Assembly: GCF_000023865.1 (NCBI RefSeq) | Contig: NC_013159.1 | Location: 3,746,001-3,810,000, forward strand | From: Saccharomonospora viridis DSM 43017 | GTDB lineage: Bacteria; Actinomycetota; Actinomycetes; Mycobacteriales; Pseudonocardiaceae | Direction of reading: 5' to 3' | Length of the DNA: 64,000 nucleotides | Part shown: in pieces, positions 37,841-45,273 of the stretch | Numbering within the stretch: the stretch's first letter is position 1 | How the letters are laid out: each line of letters begins with the position of its first letter | Position numbers and translations under genes: made by a program | The notes under the pieces: generated by a model | Seen by the model: only the letters and a program-made list of their open reading frames with translations | Database searches by the model: none | Told to the model about the DNA's origin: nothing

Positions 37841-37883
37841 GCAGGTATCAGCTGTCCCGTCGGGACAGAACGCGCCTACCTGC
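37841..37883. promoter_or_regulatory. Nested inverted repeats upstream of ectA
   Basis: GCAGGTA (37841-37847) pairs with TACCTGC (37877-37883); inside lies CTGTCCCG-T-CGGGACAG (37852-37868), a perfect 8-bp palindrome around one base. Placed at the -35 region and upstream of ectA, these are candidate operators for an osmotic-stress regulator. Confidence 0.5.
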
Positions 37884-38137
37884 AGCAACCTAAAAACACG
37901 TGTGACGATACGTACAGAAAGGTTACGATCATGGCATTCGATGTGATATAAGCGCAGCGCATGGGGGCGCTGTATTCTCAGCACGCCATACGGGATGTAC
38001 GGTAGTGGCGCTGCGCACAGAAGGCGAGCGTCCGTACGGGTTAGCGTTCCGCCGAGTGAGTTCGTTACACCGGATCGGCGATCCCGGGAGTAGCACCACG
38101 GCGGGCGGTCTTCCCCTTCCGCCCTCCGCGGGATCGG

Positions 38138-38665
38138 TCAGCGTCGTAGCACGAGCCCACGCACATACGCGGCCTGCCCCGCGTGCTGGAGGCTGTCGGC
38201 GATGACACTGACCAGCCGGACCCCCAACGTGACGGGGGGATCCCACGACTCGTCCACGACGACGTCGAAATCGGCGTCCTCGAGCCCCTCGAGGTAGGCG
38301 AGGGTGTTGTCGTGGACGGCGTCGTAGTAACCGGTCAACAACTTCGCCGACTTCACCCGTACCGCGGCGACATCCTCACTCGTGTGGCCGAACCCGGTGT
38401 CCCCCGCCGACAGCGGCAACCCGAATCGATCGATCCAGCCCTGCGCATGCCACACCTGCTCAACTCCGGCCACTTCGGACACATGATCATCCTGAACCCG
38501 GGTGAGGTGCCACAGCAGCCACGCGATCGAGTTGGCCCGTGAATCGAGACGATGGTTCAACGAGGAGGCGTTGAGACCGCGCGCGGCGTCGTGCACGGCC
38601 TCCTTCACCCGCCCGAACCCGTCGATCAGTATGTCCACGCTCCTCATAAGGAAATTCTGGTGCAT
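38138..38665 (-). CDS. DinB/DUF664-family protein
   Basis: A 175-residue four-helix-bundle protein of the DinB/DUF664 superfamily, which includes mycothiol-dependent enzymes. Visible are LDSRANSIAWLLWHLTRVQDDH with a likely metal His, and the C-terminal VISDSL-like VIADSLQHAGQAAYVRGL with another conserved His. Actinobacteria use mycothiol, so a thiol-dependent transferase or detoxifying role is plausible, but the substrate is unknown. It is separately transcribed from ectABCD on the same strand. Confidence 0.8.
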   Translation of the reverse strand: MHQNFLMRSVDILIDGFGRVKEAVHDAARGLNASSLNHRLDSRANSIAWLLWHLTRVQDDHVSEVAGVEQVWHAQGWIDRFGLPLSAGDTGFGHTSEDVAAVRVKSAKLLTGYYDAVHDNTLAYLEGLEDADFDVVVDESWDPPVTLGVRLVSVIADSLQHAGQAAYVRGLVLRR

Positions 38666-38736
38666 TCCGGCGAACCCCGCCGAACCGAAAGCCGTGTCCG
38701 CAGCCTGTGCAGTCGCGTCCGTGGATACGGGAGGGC

Positions 38737-39891
38737 TCAGCGGAACCCCTGGGCGTCGACCCTCGCCGGAGACAGCATCTCGTCGGCGACGAGACCCGAC
38801 ATCCCCACCAACACCCCTCGGTCACCGAGCTGGGACGCCGCGATGTCGAGTTTGCGCAAGGCACTGGTGTGCGCGTTGGCCTCCACCGTCCTCCGCAAAG
38901 CCTCGACGAACGGGGGTAGCACGCCGATGGCACCACCGAGTCGCACGTAGCGCGGGTTCACGATGGTCACCACGGTCGCGAGCACCGTACCGACGAGCCG
39001 TCCCGCGGCCGACACCGCGTCCACGGCCTCGGCCCGCCCCTCCTCGACCCAACGGACGACGTCGTTCACGGAACGGACACCCTTCGAGCGCAGCATTCGC
39101 ACCAGCGCCCGCCCACTCGCCTCCGCCGCCACACAGCCACGTCTCCCACACACGCAACGCCGGTCACCGCCCTCGATGCGCATGTGCCCGATCTCCCCCG
39201 CCGCCCCGGTCTCCCCACGATGCGGCCGCCCCGCGATGACGACCCCCGCACCGATGCCCGTGCCGACCTTCACACCCACCATCGTGGCCTCGGGCCTGCC
39301 CATCGCGTAGTACTCGGCCATCGCCAACGCGTTGGCGTCGTTCTCCAGCAACACGGGCACGTCGAAGGCTTCCTTGAACGGGTCGCGTAGCCGCACGCCG
39401 TCCCACTCCCGCATCGACCACGGTGCGGCGGTGACGCCCTCGTCGTGATCGATCTGTCCCGGCACCGACAACCCCACCGCGCACAGCGTTTCCGCCTTGC
39501 CCGAGTCTGTGATCAGAGACTTCCCCGTCTCCACGAGCCTCGAAAGCGTCTCTTGTGGAGAGTCGTGGGGGGACAACTCGTGGCCGGCGCGGGCGAAGAC
39601 CGTGCCTCGTAGATCCACCACGGCCAGTGTCGCGTGGCTTTGCCCCAGATCGGCGACGAGTGCCGTATGGCCGGTGTCGTTCACCGCGAGCAGTTCCGCC
39701 CTGCGGCCGCCACTGGACTCCCGATGTCCGACCCGGCGCAGCAGGCCGGCCCGTCGGAGCACGTCCAGCCGCTCGACCATTGTGGCCCGGGACACACCGA
39801 CACGCTCCTGGAGCTCCTGCCGGGTCAACGGTCCGGCCGCGCGCAGCACCCCCAACACGTGGCCCGGCGAGGTGGGATTTGTGTCGACCAT
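38737..39891 (-). CDS. ROK-family transcriptional regulator
   Basis: A 384-residue ROK repressor with an N-terminal winged helix (GPLTRQELQERVGVSRATMVERLDVLRRAGLL) and a sugar-kinase-like ROK domain. The ROK zinc motif is CVCGRRGCVAAEASG, and the sugar-site pattern includes VGLSVPGQIDHDEG and LENDANALAMAEYY. The ATG at 39891 is used; a TTG six codons upstream is the alternative. It is divergent from a GH63-type hydrolase gene and probably controls it, sensing a sugar or sugar phosphate. Confidence 0.9.
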   Translation of the reverse strand: MVDTNPTSPGHVLGVLRAAGPLTRQELQERVGVSRATMVERLDVLRRAGLLRRVGHRESSGGRRAELLAVNDTGHTALVADLGQSHATLAVVDLRGTVFARAGHELSPHDSPQETLSRLVETGKSLITDSGKAETLCAVGLSVPGQIDHDEGVTAAPWSMREWDGVRLRDPFKEAFDVPVLLENDANALAMAEYYAMGRPEATMVGVKVGTGIGAGVVIAGRPHRGETGAAGEIGHMRIEGGDRRCVCGRRGCVAAEASGRALVRMLRSKGVRSVNDVVRWVEEGRAEAVDAVSAAGRLVGTVLATVVTIVNPRYVRLGGAIGVLPPFVEALRRTVEANAHTSALRKLDIAASQLGDRGVLVGMSGLVADEMLSPARVDAQGFR

Positions 39892-40237
39892 GTTGACAGA
39901 ATGACGCAATCCACTTATGTTCGCTGACTAGACAAAAGTTGATCGAGCTGATTGACTCATCCAGAGACCCCGATGTGCAGCAGCGACACCAACAGACATG
40001 CGCTTTCACGCGCTGTCGACCCCGACGCGGCCGCCCCGCCCACCGACCGCGCAAGGGCGCCCATCGCCGAAGAAGTCGAGAATTTGTGTCCAACGCCACA
40101 GTCCCCCTGGATGGGCGTGAGCCGACGCCTCCGCCGCCTCCCCGCCCGTGAAGCCGCAACCCGTCCCCCGACACGGCTTCACCCCCGACACGCCATCGGT
40201 GGTACGGCCCCGAATCCCACCCGTCATGGGAGTGCCC
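39892..40237. other. Divergent intergenic region between ROK regulator and GH63 gene
   Basis: 346 bases with no supported gene. The first 60 bases next to the regulator are A/T-richer (AACATAAGTG, GACTAGACAAAAGTTGA) and are the likely promoter/operator zone; the rest is GC-rich. I found no long palindrome, so the ROK operator is not defined here. Confidence 0.6.
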
Positions 40238-41632
40238 GTGACCGCTTCCATTGACCCGACTTCCATCGACCCGACCGACCTGCGCGCGCCGGAACTGCCA
40301 CCCACGACTCTCGCCGCCCGTGCCGCGGCGGTCCTGCGCGACAACGACACGGGCACCCTCGTCACCGCCTCCCCCAAGCTCTATCCGCACATGTGGAGCT
40401 GGGACGCGGCGTTCATCGCCATCGGCCTTGCCCACCTCGACGTGAACAGGGCCCTCACCGAACTCGACACCCTGCTGTCCGCGCAATGGTCGGACGGCAT
40501 GATCCCCCACATCGTCTTCACCGACGCCACGAGCTACTTCCCCGGCCCCGACCGGTGGGGCACCGACTCCGTCCCACAGCGGCCACCGCACGTGCGCACC
40601 TCCGGCATCTGCCAACCTCCGGTACACGCGATCGCGTTGCGTCGCATCGTCGACATCGCACGCCACGTCTCACGAGACGACGTCGAACTCGCCGAGACGT
40701 TCGCGGCCCGAACCTGGCCCGCGCTGTACCGATGGCATCGCTGGCTCGCGCGACACCGCATGTCCGAATCCTGTGGCCTGATCACGATCGTGCACGGCTG
40801 GGAGTCCGGAATGGACAATTCGCCGCGGTGGGACGCCCCCTACGCACACGTGCAGCCGGGACCGGATCTGCCGCCGTACGTGCGGCTGGACCTCCTCGGC
40901 GTCGACGATCCGAACGAACGACCCAGTGACGCCGAGTACGACCGCTATCTCTGGCTCATCGAACAGCTACGGCGCGCCGACTACGATCCCGAAGTGGTAC
41001 CGAAGACCTTGGACTTCCGTGTCGGCGACGTGTTCACCACGGCATTGTTCGCGATCGCCTGCGACGACCTGGTCGAGCTCGCCCACGAGCTCTCCCTCGA
41101 CGCCCCCGACGAGGTCGCCGAGCTGCGCACCTGGGCCGCGCACGCCCGGGAAGCAGTGGCCCACAGCGCCGACCCGGACACCGGGCTCGCCTTCGACAAG
41201 GACCTGCGCAACGGCGACACGACGAGAACCACCACGGTCGCGGCGTTCTCCCCCTTGCTGTGTTCGGCACTGCCGGAACACCTGGAACATCGACTGCTGA
41301 CGCACCTGACCGGGCCGGCCTGGGCCGGGCATCCGAAGTTCCACGCCGCCGTGGCCCCTTCGGTGTCCCCCACGGAACCGGGCTTCGACGCACGCCGCTA
41401 CTGGCGTGGCCCGCAATGGCCCGTCCTGGTGTGGCTGTTCAGTTTCGCCTTCCAGCGCAGAGGCTGGACCGGACTCGCGCGGAACTGGCGCGAACAGGGC
41501 CTCCGGCTGGTGGCCGACGGTTCCTTCGGCGAGTACTACGAACCCTTCACCGGAGAACCTCTCGGCAGCACCCAACAATCCTGGACCGCGGCCGTGACAC
41601 TCGACTGGCTCTGCGGCCGTTGGTGGGCCTGA
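40238..41632 (+). CDS. GH63-family glycosidase, likely glucosylglycerate/mannosylglycerate hydrolase
   Basis: A 464-residue (alpha/alpha)6-barrel hydrolase. The opening LYPHMWSWDAAFIAIGLAHLD, then MIPHIVF and SYFPGPDRWGTD, match the GH63 subgroup of glucosylglycerate hydrolases known from mycobacteria, which release glucose from the compatible solute glucosylglycerate. The C-terminal RRYWRGPQWPVLVWLF and GEYYEPFTGEPLGSTQQSWTAA carry the acidic residues typical of this clan. GGGAG lies five bases before the GTG at 40238. It is divergent from the ROK regulator. Together with ectoine and trehalose genes it supports an osmolyte theme; the substrate assignment is by family resemblance only. Confidence 0.8.
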   Translation: MTASIDPTSIDPTDLRAPELPPTTLAARAAAVLRDNDTGTLVTASPKLYPHMWSWDAAFIAIGLAHLDVNRALTELDTLLSAQWSDGMIPHIVFTDATSYFPGPDRWGTDSVPQRPPHVRTSGICQPPVHAIALRRIVDIARHVSRDDVELAETFAARTWPALYRWHRWLARHRMSESCGLITIVHGWESGMDNSPRWDAPYAHVQPGPDLPPYVRLDLLGVDDPNERPSDAEYDRYLWLIEQLRRADYDPEVVPKTLDFRVGDVFTTALFAIACDDLVELAHELSLDAPDEVAELRTWAAHAREAVAHSADPDTGLAFDKDLRNGDTTRTTTVAAFSPLLCSALPEHLEHRLLTHLTGPAWAGHPKFHAAVAPSVSPTEPGFDARRYWRGPQWPVLVWLFSFAFQRRGWTGLARNWREQGLRLVADGSFGEYYEPFTGEPLGSTQQSWTAAVTLDWLCGRWWA

Positions 41633-41654
41633 TGGATCCGACTTCGGTCGATCG

Positions 41655-42287
41655 TCACCCGCCCGCCGGGTCGCAGGCCTGCCACAGCCGCAGACCGAAC
41701 CGGGAGATCCGTAGTGTCCGCCGCACGAACGTCGGCCTACGCACGGTGTTCACCACCTCGACCACGGCCTCGTCCGCGACGAGCACCTCGTACTGCGTGT
41801 CCAAAGTGGGGTCTTCCCGCAGCACTTCGGCCACGTTCAGATCGACGAGGCGGGTGACGTAGACGGGAACGTGGTCGTCGAGCGTGACACCGGCCGCCTT
41901 ACCCACCGTGGAGGCGTTCCGCAACACGATCCTGCCCACGCCACCGAACAGCGTTCGCTCGGCGACGTCGATCAGCGGGAACACGCCGCCCTGCGCGAGC
42001 GTGGAGAGGATGCGCGCCTCATCGGGGACCAAGGACGCCAGAATCGCCTCGTAGAGCCGGTCGCGGGCGTCGTCGCGCTTGAGCTCGGCCGACTCCGCGA
42101 GCAGCCGCGCCATCCGTGTCCGCAGCGGGTCGTCACCACGCACCGACTTCGCTCGGACGGGCACGGGTTCGAGACGCGGTGGCTCGTCGTCGGAAGCACC
42201 GGGCAGTCGTTTACTCAACTCGTAACCGGTGCGAGCCGCCCACCCGGCGATCCTTCCGACGCCGTGTACCAGGTCCCGCGTTCTCAC
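41655..42287 (-). CDS. Abi-alpha (DUF4393) family protein
   Basis: A 210-residue protein resembling the Abi-alpha/DUF4393 family, named for phage abortive-infection links. Helical segments RTRMARLLAESAELKRDDARDRLYEAIL and LVPDEARILSTLAQGGVFPLIDV precede a winged-helix-like region (VYVTRLVDLNVAEVLRED, then LDTQYEVLVADEAVVEVVN). The GTG at 42287 is chosen because TAGCAT lies seven bases upstream (leaderless pattern); an upstream ATG is possible. The role in actinobacteria is not established; many such genes are chromosomal and conserved, so a housekeeping role cannot be excluded. Confidence 0.78.
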   Translation of the reverse strand: MRTRDLVHGVGRIAGWAARTGYELSKRLPGASDDEPPRLEPVPVRAKSVRGDDPLRTRMARLLAESAELKRDDARDRLYEAILASLVPDEARILSTLAQGGVFPLIDVAERTLFGGVGRIVLRNASTVGKAAGVTLDDHVPVYVTRLVDLNVAEVLREDPTLDTQYEVLVADEAVVEVVNTVRRPTFVRRTLRISRFGLRLWQACDPAGG

Positions 42288-42294
42288 CCCTCCA

Positions 42295-42300
42295 ATGCTA
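42295..42300 (-). promoter_or_regulatory. -10 element of a leaderless Abi-alpha transcript
   Basis: TAGCAT on the minus strand, seven bases before the GTG at 42287. A separate promoter this close to the upstream mini gene's stop suggests the Abi-alpha gene is transcribed on its own. Confidence 0.5.
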
Positions 42301-42310
42301 CTGCGACTGA

Positions 42311-42634
42311 TCACTTTTTCGATGAGTCGCAATCAGGAGGATAAAAACCCCAATGCCGCAGTGCCTCGCGGATGAAATCGGCACCGATCCGGTTGGCGGC
42401 AGCGACGTTACCCTCCCGGCGTGCGATCGGGTCATCGGATTCCGCCGCTTCCGCCACCACCCTGTCCCGCTCGGCCAACGGATGTTTCCAATGTTCACCG
42501 CATCCGGCGGGACACGGCATCTCGATGGTGCGAAGGACTCCGAAGTGCGGCTGCTCCCAGGACAGGACACCGGAGCCGCCGCACAACGGACAGTCATCAC
42601 TTCGGGACTTGTCCGAGTCCTCCGCAGTTACCAC
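42311..42634 (-). CDS. Small CxxC/CxGxG protein
   Basis: A 107-residue protein with a zinc-knuckle-like CPLCGGSGVL near the N-terminus and CPAGCGEHW about 25 residues later, which together could bind one zinc ion, followed by an acidic helical tail. The GTG at 42634 has GGAAGGA five bases upstream. It overlaps the end of an even smaller CxxCxGxG gene by 38 bases in another frame. No family or function was recognised. Confidence 0.6.
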   Translation of the reverse strand: MVTAEDSDKSRSDDCPLCGGSGVLSWEQPHFGVLRTIEMPCPAGCGEHWKHPLAERDRVVAEAAESDDPIARREGNVAAANRIGADFIREALRHWGFYPPDCDSSKK

Positions 42635-42707
42635 AAGGGTCCTTCCGGTTCGGGGCGAGCCCGGAGCCGAGACAGCGCGGGCAGTTCACCATGTCACCGA
42701 AATTCAT
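42597..42707 (-). CDS. Very small DnaJ-type zinc-knuckle protein
   Basis: A 36-residue peptide, MNFGDMVNCPRCLGSGL followed by CGNCGGLGQV: two CxxCxGxG units, as in the DnaJ zinc domain, enough for one zinc ion. The ATG at 42707 has GGGAAG eight bases upstream. A longer in-frame reading upstream adds a basic, non-conserved stretch. It may be a DnaJ-like adaptor, an anti-TRAP-like peptide or an RNA binder; not determined. Confidence 0.6.
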   Translation of the reverse strand: MNFGDMVNCPRCLGSGLAPNRKDPCGNCGGLGQVPK

Positions 42708-42787
42708 CGTGCATCTTCCCTTACGTTTCCGGAAGCGAACACGACTATAACCGCGGGATCGGAGCACAGGGTCACTCGATGTACTGA

Positions 42788-43432
42788 TCACCCATTCGCC
42801 GGATGTGGCCCGTTGTGACCGTTGACCGACAGCCACTCCTTGGCCGCCGCTAGGCCGTCCACAGTGATCTGGTGACCGCCGCTGTGCCAGTGTTCGGTGA
42901 CGTCGGCGCCCCGCTCCCGCAACACGGTGACCAATTCCTGAGCGGGCGCCGACGGCGCCATCGGATCTTGTCGCCCGTTGGCCATGAAGACCCGCGTGGC
43001 CGAGAGGTCATGGCGCGGCGCTTCGGGCACCGGCAGCATCGCCGCGAACAGCACCGCCTCCGTGAGCACCTCGGGATGCAACAACACCACCGCCGCCGCG
43101 ATGTTCGCCCCGTTGGAGAAACCCACCGCGACCAGTCTGCGCTCGTTCAGGCCGTAGCGTTTCCTCGCCTCGACGATGAATTCGGCCAGTTGCCCAGCCC
43201 GGAAGATGACGTCCTCGGTGTCGAACACCCCCTCGGCGTGCCGACGGAACCATCGGGCGGCACCGCGTTCGGACACTTGCCCCGCGGGAGCCAACATCGG
43301 GGAGGCGGGACAGAGTTCCTTACCGAGCGAGAGGATGTCGGTCGGACTACCACCCGTCCCATGCAGCAACAACAACGCGGGGACGGTGGGACTGCCCTCG
43401 ACGAACTCGTGTTCCAACGCCAGCTCACTCAT
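42788..43432 (-). CDS. Alpha/beta hydrolase (phospholipase/carboxylesterase type)
   Basis: A 214-residue serine hydrolase like YpfH/MhqD. The oxyanion loop is LLLHGTGGSPTD, the nucleophile elbow GFSNGAN, Asp in NGRQDPMAP, and His in HSGGHQIT. It overlaps the dioxygenase gene by four bases, so they are co-translated. In Bacillus, MhqD and MhqO-type ring-cleaving dioxygenase genes are controlled by MhqR and protect against quinones; the same enzyme pair with a divergent MarR gene occurs here. Confidence 0.9.
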   Translation of the reverse strand: MSELALEHEFVEGSPTVPALLLLHGTGGSPTDILSLGKELCPASPMLAPAGQVSERGAARWFRRHAEGVFDTEDVIFRAGQLAEFIVEARKRYGLNERRLVAVGFSNGANIAAAVVLLHPEVLTEAVLFAAMLPVPEAPRHDLSATRVFMANGRQDPMAPSAPAQELVTVLRERGADVTEHWHSGGHQITVDGLAAAKEWLSVNGHNGPHPANG

Positions 43433-44394
43433 GTGCCCACCGGATTGTTCTCACTCGGCAGTTCGAGTTCCGGCAACGACGACTCGATCCGCTCCCGATC
43501 GGGTTCCAACCAGGGCGGCAGCTTCAACGCCTTACCGAGTTCCAACAACGGCTCGTCGATGGCGAACCCGGGTTGGTCCGTGGCGATCTCCAACAGCACA
43601 CCACCGGGTTCACGGAAATAGATCGACCGGAAATACTGGCGATCCCTGATCGAGGTCACCCCCACACCGCGCTCGATCAACTCCTCCCGCCACGCGGCCT
43701 GGGTCTCCTCATCCGGTGCCCGCCACGCGACGTGGTGCACGGTGCCCGCGGCGACCAACCCCTTCGGTGAGTTCGGTGTCACCACCACGTCCACGAGTGC
43801 GCCGGGGCCACCGTCGCCCGCTGCGAACCGGAAGCGATTGCGATCCTCGGACGCAAGGGACAGGCCGAGCCCCTCGATGAGCATGCCGGCGGTGGCGTCC
43901 TCCCGCGTCACCGACATCGTCACCGAATGCAGCCCTCGGATGGCGTGTTCGGCCGGGACCATGGGGGTGTCCCACGGATTGCGCGGATCCTCCTGCGGAT
44001 GCGCCACGAGCGCCAGCTGAAGCCCGTCGGGATCGCGGAACAGCAGCGCCTCCTCCTCGTCCCGGTTCACGACCTCGCTCACCGTCACGCCCGCCGCGTC
44101 GAGGTGTCGTTTCCACCAGCCGATGGAGTGTTCCGGCACGGAGAACGACGTCGTCGTGGCTTGGCCCGTGCCGATCCGACCACGAGGAGCGCCACGCCAG
44201 GGGAAGAAGGTCAACAATGTTCCGGGTTTGCCGGACTCGTCGCCGTAGTACAGGTGGTATGTGCCCGGATCGTCGAAGTTCACGGTGGTCTTCACCAACC
44301 GCAGCCCGAGAGTGCGCAGATAGAAGTCGACGTTGCGCTGTGGATCACCACCGATCGCGGTGACGTGGTGCAGGCCACTGGTCTGAAACGGCAT
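43429..44394 (-). CDS. Ring-cleaving dioxygenase of the glyoxalase/VOC superfamily (MhqO-like)
   Basis: A 321-residue protein with two VOC modules. Module 1 begins SGLHHVTAIGGDPQRNVDFY with a metal His; module 2 contains GLHSVTMSV, then VHHVAWRAPDEE and REPGGVLLEIATD with metal His and Glu. It resembles MhqO/MhqA of Bacillus, which act on hydroquinones and catechols. GAGGAG lies just before the ATG at 44394; a longer frame enters the regulator's promoter and is rejected. It is the first gene of the pair and diverges from a MarR gene. Confidence 0.9.
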   Translation of the reverse strand: MPFQTSGLHHVTAIGGDPQRNVDFYLRTLGLRLVKTTVNFDDPGTYHLYYGDESGKPGTLLTFFPWRGAPRGRIGTGQATTTSFSVPEHSIGWWKRHLDAAGVTVSEVVNRDEEEALLFRDPDGLQLALVAHPQEDPRNPWDTPMVPAEHAIRGLHSVTMSVTREDATAGMLIEGLGLSLASEDRNRFRFAAGDGGPGALVDVVVTPNSPKGLVAAGTVHHVAWRAPDEETQAAWREELIERGVGVTSIRDRQYFRSIYFREPGGVLLEIATDQPGFAIDEPLLELGKALKLPPWLEPDRERIESSLPELELPSENNPVGT

Positions 44395-44451
44395 GGCTCC
44401 TCCTCGTGCGGCGGGGTTACCTCCAACGCTACTGAGATAAACTCTTTCGAG

Positions 44452-44463
44452 GAAGATATCTTC
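44452..44463. promoter_or_regulatory. Palindromic MarR operator candidate
   Basis: GAAGATATCTTC is a perfect 12-bp palindrome located between the divergent starts at 44394 and 44492, about where the -35 of the marR promoter would lie, so its protein could regulate itself and the dioxygenase operon. Outer TCTTTC and GAAAGA arms add partial symmetry. Confidence 0.75.
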
Positions 44464-44478
44464 TTGAAAGATTGTGCC

Positions 44479-44484
44479 TATACT
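44479..44484 (+). promoter_or_regulatory. -10 element of a leaderless marR transcript
   Basis: TATACT, seven bases before the GTG at 44492; it is a near-consensus -10. The operator palindrome is about 16 bases upstream. Confidence 0.6.
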
Positions 44485-44491
44485 GAAATCC

Positions 44492-44962
44492 GTGTCCACG
44501 GAACTCGGCGACGAGCCCGACGACGATCAGGTCGTCACCTGGTGGGGCCTTGTGATCGAGGGTTATCTCGCCACCCAGAACCGGCTGCTGACCGAGATCG
44601 ACAAGCGTTTCGGACTCGCCCCCGCTTCCTTCGACGTATTGCTACGACTGGTGCGGTCACCCGAACACCGCATGCCCATGACCCGTCTCGCCCGTGAGGC
44701 AGCGCTTTCCAGCGGCGGTTTCACCAAGGTCGCCGACCGTCTGTGCGAAGCCGATCTCATGCGCCGGGTCCCCAGCGCCCACGACAGACGGGTGATCTAC
44801 GCATGCCTGACCGAACGAGGTATCGAGGTCGCCCGCCAAGCCCGCAGCGCCTGCGCCGACATCCTTCGCCGCGCCGTGCTGGCACCTTTGGGATCCGACA
44901 CGTCCGAGACCTTGGCGCAAGCCATGCGCATACTGCGCGACACCAACGGCGCCGAGGGATGA
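44492..44962 (+). CDS. MarR-family regulator of the dioxygenase/hydrolase pair
   Basis: A 156-residue MarR protein: long N-terminal helix, then MPMTRLAREAALSSGGFTKVADRLCEADLMRR as the winged helix and SAHDRRVIYACLTERGIEVARQA as the wing. The GTG at 44492 is chosen because a -10 element lies seven bases upstream; a GTG six codons earlier is the alternative. It is divergent from the MhqO/MhqD-like operon with a perfect palindrome between, a layout matching electrophile-responsive MhqR-type regulation (inference). Confidence 0.9.
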   Translation: MSTELGDEPDDDQVVTWWGLVIEGYLATQNRLLTEIDKRFGLAPASFDVLLRLVRSPEHRMPMTRLAREAALSSGGFTKVADRLCEADLMRRVPSAHDRRVIYACLTERGIEVARQARSACADILRRAVLAPLGSDTSETLAQAMRILRDTNGAEG

Positions 44963-45072
44963 CGCTCCACTCGAGCGTACGGGAAACAACGGACGGGCCA
45001 CGTAATCCGCGGACACGTCGCCGCGGGTATGCGGAAATATGCGTCAGTGGCATCAATTCCCTGACGGAGCGA

Positions 45073-45093
45073 TGTCATTCCAATGGAGTGACA
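45073..45093. promoter_or_regulatory. Near-perfect 21-base palindrome
   Basis: TGTCATTCCAATGGAGTGACA: the arms TGTCA-TCCA and TGGA-TGACA mirror one another with one pair mismatched. It lies about 180 bases upstream of the secreted protein gene; candidate operator of an unknown regulator. Confidence 0.5.
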
Positions 45094-45193
45094 CCCACAT
45101 TTCCGGTTTCGGGGAAGGCATCGATCTTAGAGCTTATCGGTACCTCGTCCCAGTGAAAGTTACCGCGAGCCTCCTGCATCCCGGCTTAGGGCT

Positions 45194-45250
45194 CATGGCG
45201 CGGGGGTAGCAATCCGACGAGGCATTTTCGCCTTGGCTACACGCCCTGTG
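45194..45250 (+). promoter_or_regulatory. Structured RNA leader hairpin
   Basis: Three nested stems: GGCG/CGCC, GTAGC/GCTAC and AGGC/GCCT with small internal loops, ending 24 bases before the ATG at 45274. It does not match a riboswitch class I know; it could be an mRNA-stability element or an undescribed cis-regulator. Confidence 0.45.
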
Positions 45251-45273
45251 TAACAGCGAGAAAGGAACAACTC

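Larger units (their letters stand above)
37815..38137. other. Gene-free region between ectA and the DinB-like gene
   Basis: No supported gene in these 323 bases. It holds the ect promoter elements, a 9-bp inverted repeat GCGCAGCGC (37952-37960) / GCGCTGCGC (38008-38016), and near 38103-38124 a GGGCGG/CCGCCC hairpin just after the stop of the minus-strand DinB-like gene that may end its transcript. Confidence 0.6.
44963..45273. other. Gene-free leader region of the secreted repeat protein
   Basis: 311 bases without a supported gene. It contains a 21-base near-perfect palindrome at 45073-45093 and a stable hairpin at 45194-45250, both listed separately, and an A/T-richer stretch near 45050-45130 likely to hold the promoter. 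Confidence 0.6.

Noticed and set aside
45130-45273. c-di-AMP (ydaO-type) riboswitch before the secreted protein gene
   Set aside because: Such riboswitches often precede actinobacterial secreted wall proteins, but the conserved blocks are not present; only a generic multi-stem hairpin is seen.
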